Source: Parelaphostrongylus tenuis
Lineage: Eukaryota; Nematoda; Chromadorea; Rhabditida; Metastrongylidae
Length of the DNA stretch: 64,000 bases
Assembly: GCA_019055375.1 (NCBI GenBank)
Contig: JAHQIW010005521.1
Coordinates: 1-64,000 of the forward strand
Direction of reading: 5' to 3'
Of this stretch, positions 56,046-64,000 are shown piece after piece. The notes below the pieces were generated by a model. That model saw nothing but the letters and a program-made list of their open reading frames with translations, was not told the DNA's origin and did no database searches. Position numbers and translations under genes: made by a program. Position 1 is the first letter of the stretch, and each line of letters starts with the position of its first letter.

Positions 56046-58004
56046 CTCTTACATATCACGATTGTTTTATGTTCTTCTGTCTAGGTTATGCAAGTGTTTT
56101 ACCGATTATTAGAAAGGTATCTGACAAAGTCCTGTGTTAATTTCACCTTTCACGCTCATAAAAAAGTGAAAGCTGTCGCTACCATTGAATAAATATTGTT
56201 TTAAATATGAATTTGTTCACTAGGAAATCATTTTGAAATTTGTCATTTACCGAGACAATAGCCTGATTCTCTGTAAGTATAAAATGGCGTTGTCGCAATG
56301 TTTTACTCTTTCAGAAGGAATTCGGATCACTTGAGACAATAATAGAAAGGCTTTCCACTACTGCAATTGACGTGTAAGGCTCCGCTTGGGGCTTGCTTGG
56401 TTACTGCTGCGTCGAAAAAAAGTTGGAGGTGATAAAGCTTTATATTTACTCATAGTTTATTAGATGACCCGACATTACATGTTTCAGTGTTTGTAGGTCC
56501 CAGATTTTCTTGCATTATAATTGTTCGTCGCATCTTTCATTCACAGAGCCCTTTTTTGCTTGTGACTTTAGATGGTTATCAAAAATTGCCATCGTCTTCC
56601 ATGTGAGTGTCGTTGACTGGTGGTTCATTTGATATTTTCTAGAATCTTGTGATAACCGGACTAGGACCATTCCCTATGGATTGGAGTTAGTGATCAGATT
56701 GCGGACATGCAACATTTCATTAAGTTCAGAGAAATGAGAGGCGTGGCGTGCCCGTACACGACAAAACTAACGCTTGAGCAGGTGGAATTGACTTTCTAAT
56801 GAATGGGATCTTTACCTGTCGCTATCCGCTCCTTTTGTGATGTCAGGCCGTCTTTCAAAAAATGCTTTCACACACTTCAATTGCTATGCTACTATGTTCA
56901 GACTGCAATGTGTTCCAACCAAGATCCCCTAGAGCCGACGGCTGGATTGATTCCACTGTTTGGAATTGACGTTTAGGAACATACGTATTATTTGCGCTGT
57001 AAGAACGTTTGCCCCGATTATGTGAAAGCGATCTGGGACTTTGCTAATTCGGAGAATATTAGCGAGAGATTTGCTATAGCGAAACAGTAAATTCGACGTC
57101 GACAACAGTACTGCATCATTTCGTGCATGTTAGTTATGAGATATGCAGCGCAGTGTATATAAAACTTTTACAAAGTGCGCATTAGAATTTTTTGAACTTT
57201 TGCATTAGACTTCTTCATGCGGTCGAGTTGGGGTTTGATATTTTTTGAACAATGCAATTCTATGGAGTGACTGAGAAATATAGTTCGTTGTGAACCGAAA
57301 TTTCGGTGAAAGCACTTGTTTGTTTACCAACACATTAACACCTTAGATTAAGATTCATCCACAGGTTAAGGGCTCAAAGTCGGGCGATATGGCTCCTCCC
57401 ACCAAGGAAATGGATCTACGTAGTCTTGATTGCTAGGGTGACGGTGGGCGTAGATCTGAAACAAAAAGTTTTTGTGAGTCGTTACGAACACGTTCCCGTC
57501 ACGGCTATAGGTGTCAGAAAAATAAACAGTTTTTTTTCACATATTTCATTGAATGTCATAATTATTACTCATCTTCCTTGGTTGTTTTTTGTAGAATGAA
57601 GAGATAATTTGAAATTTACATGATTGTGAGGTGGAAAACTTCGCGATTCATAAGATCGTGAAGTACTTTGATTTAGTTACATTATATCATACATTTGTTG
57701 AAACGTTCAAGAATAGTAATGAAATAAAAATGGAGTTATGTTTGGTTTCTTTCAGATTCAAATAGCGTTTATGCAAAAGTAAGGTAGAACAAATTAGAGG
57801 ACTTGGTAGTATCTGACAAGGTGATTGAGGTTAGGATGATAGATAGGCTGTATTTCACCTCTTTCCACATAGTAATACGTCGATCCTGCCATGGATCGTT
57901 TACGAATTGGATAATGCCTGAAAGATTTGCTGACCACTTAATGCCTGAAACTGTGTCAGATTCCTGTCAACATTTATATTTTTACGGAAATTCTATAGGA
58001 ATAG
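56046..58004. other. No gene recognised
   Basis: AT-rich, short ORFs only. Confidence 0.4.
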
Positions 58005-58280
58005 GAGAGTAGGCAGCGCGATGGTAGCAATGCCGTTCATAACGAATCAGAATGCTGGCTCGATCCTGCACCTGATTTGCCACATTTCCCACCTCTTTCT
58101 CAGAGCAGCATTGATTTATGAACAATGTCTGAGATGACAGATCAGTGGTTTGGTACACTTGATCGATGACCTACGCAATTCATTGTATATGCAGTATATG
58201 CATTCAATCACCTTATTGCATGGGGGAGTGGAATCATAGCGCATCACTGCGGATTTGATCAAGTAAGAAGCGTGCACCGT
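58005..58280 (+). repeat. Strongly diverged tRNA-derived SINE
   Basis: tRNA-like head with CAGCGCGATGGTAGCAATGC and GCTGGCTCGATCCTGCACC, a decayed body, then the family's GCATTCAATCACCTTA and tail AATCATAGCGCATCACTGCG and GATTTGATCAAG. Confidence 0.6.
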
Positions 58281-60710
58281 TTGACCTAGATCTGACCTCG
58301 ATCTCTTCAACGACATTTATGGTCGGTTTTCAATGGTCCTTAACTTAGCAATGTAACCACTCACCTGTAAGACCCATGTGAAGTTTTGTAGACAAGAGTC
58401 AAAACTAACTCTGGTTTGAGTTCATCAAGCAGGAAATTTCCTACTAACTGCAACTATAATGTTAATGTTGCAATATGAGAGGCCTCGCCATATTATTATC
58501 CGCTCAGTAGTCTAGAAACAATCTGGGGTTCCTACAAGGAGTGTTCTAAATGCAACTTAGTTTCGGAGCCTGCAGCTCGTCTCACAGATGCTAATAAATA
58601 ACAAGATATGTACCTGATGGTACAGCTTGAAACTCGCTCGTTCCTTCACATCTTCTTCGGCTTGAGCAAAATGACAAATTCCAATATAAATGCCCCTGGA
58701 ATCTCAGAGACATTATGTGCCATCATGAGTTATGAGCAGTCAAAGGGTTATCATCAAGACGTTTTGAGTGCTCACATTGCCAGTTCTTGATGAGGTGCAT
58801 TGCTCACGCTTGAACTGGAGTCGTCAATTGTTCTGAAATAGTTATTCGCATAATCAAATGTGATGACAGATAGAGACACATAAATTTTAAAAGTGGTTGC
58901 ACCAAAATAGTATTTCACTGGATAGCTTTGAGGGAATACTAGACATCAGCGACAACTCTATATGGCTAATAGCGATTCTTTTCTCACGTGCAAAGAAGAT
59001 AAATGTAAGCAAGACATGAGCAGTGTTTCCCACAGGTTAACTATCTACTAGGATCAGCATTATTCGATTAGTCAGTATTTTTTTTAAAAAATACTCGCGG
59101 CTGTCAGTGAGAGTTGTTTAATCCTAGGTAACGTCTCGGATTCTTCCCTTTTTCAGGGCTTGCAAACTCAAGTTAACAGGCAACATACTTAGCCAAGCAT
59201 TCATAATATCAGCAAAAAGCTTATATAAATTGTGAATACATAAGTTCCTACCCTTATGCTAAATTCAGGGTTTCATGGGAAAATTAATAGGAGGACAAAT
59301 ATTTTTTGAGAGCGGAAATGAAGAAAAGGGTAGACCACTTGGCATCCACGCAGTACAGCACAACTTTGGAGGCCTTAAGTCAATCAGAACACTTCCTAGA
59401 TAAGCATAAGATAAAGAAATATTGGAGGAGAATTTTAAATAAAAGCAACTGTCTTTGAACTCCAATCTAGAGCATCTGCAGAAAATTTTTCGGAGGATTT
59501 CTCTTAATTTTCAATAATGAACTTTAGAATTGTCGCTATCATGCGTGACTTCGAACTTATGGTGACTGCTCTCCAAGATAACTACAAAACTTATAAAGAA
59601 CAATACAGTGGCGATTAAAGAAAAAATCTACTTTCTATAGAATTGGAATTTAGGTATCCAGATTTTCTGACGACATTATGAAAGTGTGTGGCTGTTAGAA
59701 AATTATGTCAGTTTGACATTAACAGATCTCCAGAAAGCAAAATCGTCGATACGTCAGCACAACAAGATACTGACATGCTTTCAGATCTTCAGCGTCACTC
59801 GCCTGCATAGAGTCTTTCCCCGGCTTCCACAAGTCGAGCAAACCCAACCTATGTACGGCTGAACTGCAGATTTTTTCTCACTTTAAAGTCTGAATGCTTG
59901 TTTTCAGTAACTTTATACTAGGAACAAGGCTTTCAGCGGGGTGATTTCATTAGATATTGCATAAACTATGAGGCACTACTGGCCATTGTATATCTAAACA
60001 GGGCTACCTCGCTCTTCTTTGGGATCAATTTCAGAGGAGATTTTTATGTATGTTCAGGCAAATCTACTTGTCCACTTAGAGTCACATAATATCTATTTTT
60101 CGAAGAAACGATTTGAAATAGATTAAGTATCTATTAACTCACTACTTGGCTTCTCCTTTCTATTTCTTAGAGGTCATGATGATGAAACAGCTATATAACG
60201 CAAAAAAAGCGTACTAATATGGTGACAGAAGACATGTTTTCCACAGGTGGTACTGACTTATTAATAAAATTAAGTTTACACTTTTGTGCAGTTCTAGCCA
60301 TACCTGAAGTAATACCAACGAGGATGTGCAATGTAAGCTGCAATTGTCATTGTCAATCAACCAGCCACCAGGTATGCCTTCATTTTAGGACGAAGCTTCA
60401 AGAAATATAAAACCAAATGGCAGTCAAAGCCATTTACACCACTTTGCTTTTTACCAGATTCACCAGACAAAAGGGGTCAAATAGTGGCGGAGTTTTGCTT
60501 GAATTTCTTGTTATCTTTAGGAAAAATTCTTAGATTTCTTGATTTCTTCTACTAGAAATAGTTATTCTACCGTGCAGCCTCTTAGAAGAGCACAAATGAG
60601 ATGAGAGTTTGGTTTAATAGCTAATAAGTTTGGAAACCAGCCACTCGACAGTAAATGATAAGAAAGAATAATTCAGCAAATGTTTCTTGTCACTCGATTG
60701 TTGAGGGTAA
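58281..60710. other. No gene recognised
   Basis: Short ORFs only; a hammerhead-like relic lies inside (59126-59159). Confidence 0.35.
59126..59159 (-). ncRNA. Hammerhead-like relic
   Basis: Minus strand: GCC-CUGAAAA, stem II remnant GGGAAGAAUCC, GAGAC in place of GAAAC, then GUUACCU. At least two core bases are changed; homology to the other motifs is likely but function is not. Confidence 0.35.
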
Positions 60711-60890
60711 AGGTGCCTAGCGACGCATAAACGTGATCGATGAATCAATTCCGCATCCTAGGATTGTCAAGCTATCCATCCCCCCGGATATATGACTTAG
60801 TACCAAACTTGTCTGGAAAGATAGCTGCACTGACTTGATATATCGCTAAGACAGTTCGAGATATTATAAAAGCCAGATATGTGGCTCTTT
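60711..60890 (+). repeat. Diverged SINE, body segment
   Basis: AAGCTATCCATCCCCCCGGA, TAGTACCAAACTTGTCTGGA, ACTGACTTGATATATCGC, AAAGCCAGATATG: the family body in order. The head is unreadable and the tail is missing. Confidence 0.75.
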
Positions 60891-61751
60891 TCCGTTATCC
60901 GTAACATCTGAAGAGACGACCTCCTTCGCTGGACAAAAACTCTTCATGGGAATGTTAGCTAATATTTGAAAGCTCAAATCACTGGCTACTGCTCTACGTG
61001 CCCTTTTTTTTAGTAAAACCCCTTTGTGAAGCCGTGGATTTCAGTTAGAGACTATGTTTTACACTGGTCACTCTTTCAATATTACTTCGCTGGTAGCACG
61101 AAAAGCATATGGATGTGTAAAGGAATTGTTGTAGCATCAGAGCCATACGTTTTATTTGCAGTTTCTTTTAAAGTGGAGAAAATAACCACAATTCAAATGA
61201 CAAAATTTTACTCCACATGCGAGACGCGCCAATGCGATTGATCGATTGTCGCACCAAATCCACGGCCAGTACACAACCACGCCACGCCCAGCACATACAC
61301 TAGTCAGCATACAAACGCACCGTGTATGTGAAACTCAATATTATTTTCACTGATACACAACAATAAAACCCCTTTTTCCAGAAAATAAGCACGGTGCTGG
61401 AATTGTCGAAACTTACGCTACTGAATAATCACTAACTGTCTAAAGCAAAGACTTTTTTCCCACGTGAAATATGCGCATGTAAAACATAAATGTTTTCAAT
61501 TCGCTACAGCGTTATAAGAAGGATTTTCATAAGTGGACTAAGTAGCGCAGTAGCCGGGGATTCAGACTTGCGATTGATTACTAACAGTTCTATGAAAATT
61601 TTTTGTACATAATAAGGAGTTGCTTTCTTCCTGGATAACAGAAAACAACCGATATGCATTCAGTCAGCTCTAACAATGCTTGATAAAGTTGACTGCATGA
61701 GGTTCTTTACACGGATTGCGTAACGGCGATCTTTATCCTTTTCATTTTCGG
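60891..61751. other. No feature recognised
   Basis: Short ORFs only. Confidence 0.4.
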
Positions 61752-61880
61752 CGGTAACTCTGACACCAGTTCACCAGCCTTAGATGGATGAATGGCTCGA
61801 TAACTTTTGAGCGCGGTATCGAGCCATGAACTACATGTGCGACGCAGATCACCTCTAACCACTGCGCCACACGCGCACTG
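61752..61880 (-). repeat. SINE head and body fragment, reverse orientation
   Basis: The right edge TAACCACTGCGCCACACGCG is the well-preserved tRNA-like head; GGTATCGAGCCATGAAC is the B-box side. The copy stops in the body, so the 3' end is lost, which is unusual for a retroposed SINE and suggests later deletion. Confidence 0.8.
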
Positions 61881-62159
61881 TCACATAGGCCGAGATCGTG
61901 ATTGTGAAAATCCAGCTAAAGTATGTACGATTTCTGTGAGACTTCAATCGCAAGAATCGTTTAGGGCCGAACTAGGGCGGTAAGCTGCTACATTCCTGTA
62001 TAATCTGCAACTAATGGATTGTCCCGAAATTTGTTTTGCACTTCGAAACTTTGTGCACTAAATTGCTGCTTATTTGAGGAAATCAATTGATCAATAATAT
62101 AATCACGATAAGCAACCATTTTCTGGACGCAGATGGGATGCCTTCTACCCTAAAAGAAC
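61881..62159. other. No feature recognised
   Basis: AT-rich spacer. Confidence 0.4.
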
Positions 62160-62470
62160 GAAGGTGGTTATCAAAGAAGTCGCTATCGTCACTTTTGAGC
62201 TGCTCGTGGTTTTCGATATTTTTCTCCCGTAGATGCTATTTCAGAGAGTGAGAAGATGGTAATCCGATGGAGTAATGTTGGGAATACGATGGATGTGGTA
62301 CCGTGGACCAGCTCGGTTTCTTCAAAACGTGGCGAGTTGACTTTGTTACGTGACATCGTCAGCCAGTGCATGAGATGTCCGTCGAGATATCGCTTCACGG
62401 TGACCCATTTCCTTCAAATGGAGAGCGATGGTGCTACGGCCGTATTGATGTGTCTGCCCATACTTGTAGA
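62160..62470 (-). pseudogene. Internally deleted mariner transposase
   Basis: Minus strand: STIALHLKEMGHREAISRRT then SHALADDVT, the same block as STISRYLGKMGYRKAMS at 10247-10464. A deletion removes about half the protein, and the reading continues GPRYHIHRIPNITPSDYHLL and SIYGRKISKTTSSSK, the C-terminal block with the third catalytic Asp. The first and second Asp are gone and there are in-frame stops. Confidence 0.8.
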
Positions 62471-64000
62471 ACATTCTTCAACATACTATAGACTTTTGGT
62501 AGTAATTCTATTTGAATTGGAAAAAAAAACTATATGAAATAATCTTGCAAAAGAAATTGTGGGACAACCCAATATCTTCGAATCTTCAATGTAAAATGAA
62601 TTATTCTCTTACTTAGCAATATAGTCGGCTCCACCATTAGCACTATTCGGAGTTGGTGACATCTGTAAAAGTTTAAACAGCATAGTTTCTTTCAAAAATG
62701 ATTTATTTCATGTTCAAAAAGTAATTTTTTGATCAGTACTACTGGTTCTTAACGTTTCTTTTTTCAAGGTAAGTTTTTCCATATAGTATTTTACTCACTG
62801 AATCAGTTTTTTCAAATTTCATTTCCTTAGCACTTCGCCTTATATCCTGTTCCTTTTCAGGCATCGATCCCATTTCAATCGCTTGATCCGCCTCATGGCA
62901 GAACTCTCCACTAAATCCGTGATTTTACTTCAGTTCAATCAATCATTTTTTGATTTTATGCAATGGTGATTTTTTAGGATTCCACTACTAGTGAACACAG
63001 CATAAATTCTTCTTTCAATTGTGTGCTACGTTGTTTTTCCGACTATAATTTACAGATATCATTGAACTACAAGTATTTTAGCGATAAAAGCGCAACAATG
63101 ATCAGATATACATGTCTCCAGAAAATTTGTAAATGCAAGGAGTCTAGAAACGAGATCCTCCAACGCAAACTAATTTGCTCCTTACCAAAACGCTACGATG
63201 ACGAGATTGCTAGAAGTCTTTTTTACGCGAGACCTCAAATCATGAGAAAAACAAGACGAGAGGTTCAACGTGAACGCAGCATTGCTTCCACTCGGCTCAG
63301 GGCTTCGTTCCTCATTCTTCCGTGGCAAAAAATTGGCACTAAACATGTCTCGGGTAGATTCATTTTGTCCAGCCTACGTGAAAGCCCTTTTATACGGCTA
63401 CGCCAGTACTCCAAATAGAATCGGCGCGATCAGCATCCGTCAAAATTCATAATTAACCGGTTGACTTTTCCGGACCCTAACTGGGAGTGTCCGTCAAGAG
63501 AACGACCCCACCTCCTCTTTCCTAACTAGTCGCCGATTGCAGTAACGAAAAGCAGTACTGTAATTGGAGACTATTCGGAGCAAGGAGGTGGAGTCTCTTC
63601 TCCGTTTGCGGACACGGCCAGTTGGGGTTTGCGGAAATTAGCCGGTTAGGACAGAAATGAGACTAAATAAACACTCGGACCTATGTGCAAAAAATGGCGA
63701 ACATATGTGGACAATAGATGCTAACAAAAAAATAAATACAACGAGTGCTAGGATCCAAACGGTGAATGTGAAGAATCATATGTGTATTGGCTTTTCAGTG
63801 GAGAGTGCTTCGGATCACTTCAGTCTTTGTGGTGATTGTACTAGAGTAGTTAGGTTTTGATGCCGATGGAGAGTGAAAGTGTGTTGTGTGCCTTTTGGTG
63901 AGTCGATTGGTTTGATTAATCCTGCCTCGCTGGTCTTTCATTAATGACCACAAACAGTGTTGATCCTGGAATCAACGAACATTATTCATCGTCGTAGCAA
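62471..64000. other. No gene confirmed
   Basis: The plus ORF 63023-63418 (131 codons; KICKCKESRNEILQRKLICS, KRYDDEIARSLFYARP) is the most protein-like item here, with basic, Arg-rich composition. No family, splice site or start context that I can defend was found. Confidence 0.3.

Noticed and set aside
58540..58600. GAGACGAGC ... CGAAAC on the minus strand as another hammerhead
   Set aside because: A GAGC/GCUC stem II and CGAAAC are present, but no CUGANGA precedes them and stem I cannot be found.
59664..59690. CTGACGA ... GAAAG motif
   Set aside because: The six bases between do not pair; chance match.
1..64000. CRISPR arrays, bacterial operons, phage or viral genes
   Set aside because: None were seen; the content is eukaryotic intergenic repeats.

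Overview
This is eukaryotic nuclear DNA: AT-rich, with no operons or dense coding, canonical GT/AG introns in the one recognisable gene remnant, and a very high load of small dispersed repeats. Tc1/mariner remnants, RTE-clade retrotransposon sequence, tRNA-derived SINEs and a manganese superoxide dismutase remnant closest in pattern to nematode SOD suggest a parasitic nematode, probably strongylid or hookworm-like. The species assignment is inference. I found no intact, recognisable protein-coding gene; the window reads as a gene-poor, transposon-derived intergenic (or very large intronic) region.

Layout. 0-10.5 kb: SINE copies, degenerate mariner transposases (5.5-5.9, 8.8-9.5, 10.2-10.5 kb) and a palindromic element with hammerhead-like arms (6.84-7.58 kb). 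11.6-15.3 kb: a ~400-bp palindrome with a hammerhead-like motif in each arm, two more mariner remnants, one complete predicted hammerhead ribozyme (14924-14986, minus strand) and a 50-bp tandem repeat. 18.8-19.6 kb: two direct copies of another hammerhead-bearing repeat. 24.1-28.1 kb: a 5'-truncated RTE reverse transcriptase with one frameshift, SINEs and an orphan acidic ORF. 28.6-37.5 kb: hairpins, a foldback mariner, a diverged mariner-superfamily transposase and a small candidate ORF. 39-48.5 kb: inverted repeats built on a tRNA-like sequence (one with perfect 68-bp arms), a 500-bp duplicated element and a foldback mariner. 48.8-51.5 kb: a mariner fragment split by a TA-rich microsatellite, a 200-bp AT tract, another hammerhead-like motif and the second copy of the duplicated element. 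52.7-53.4 kb: two consecutive exons of a Mn-superoxide dismutase pseudogene. 54.5-64 kb: another foldback mariner, tRNA-like repeats, SINEs and an internally deleted mariner.

The most interesting thread is the set of small self-cleaving-ribozyme-like motifs (CUGANGA, stem II, GAA, short stem III) in several unrelated-looking repeats. One is complete, with two stem I helices flanking an internal bulge. Two sister copies each carry one different core substitution. In two palindromic elements the motif sits in both arms, pointing outward. This suggests hammerhead-bearing non-autonomous elements have repeatedly colonised this genome. All structural calls were made by eye; no database or folding program was used.
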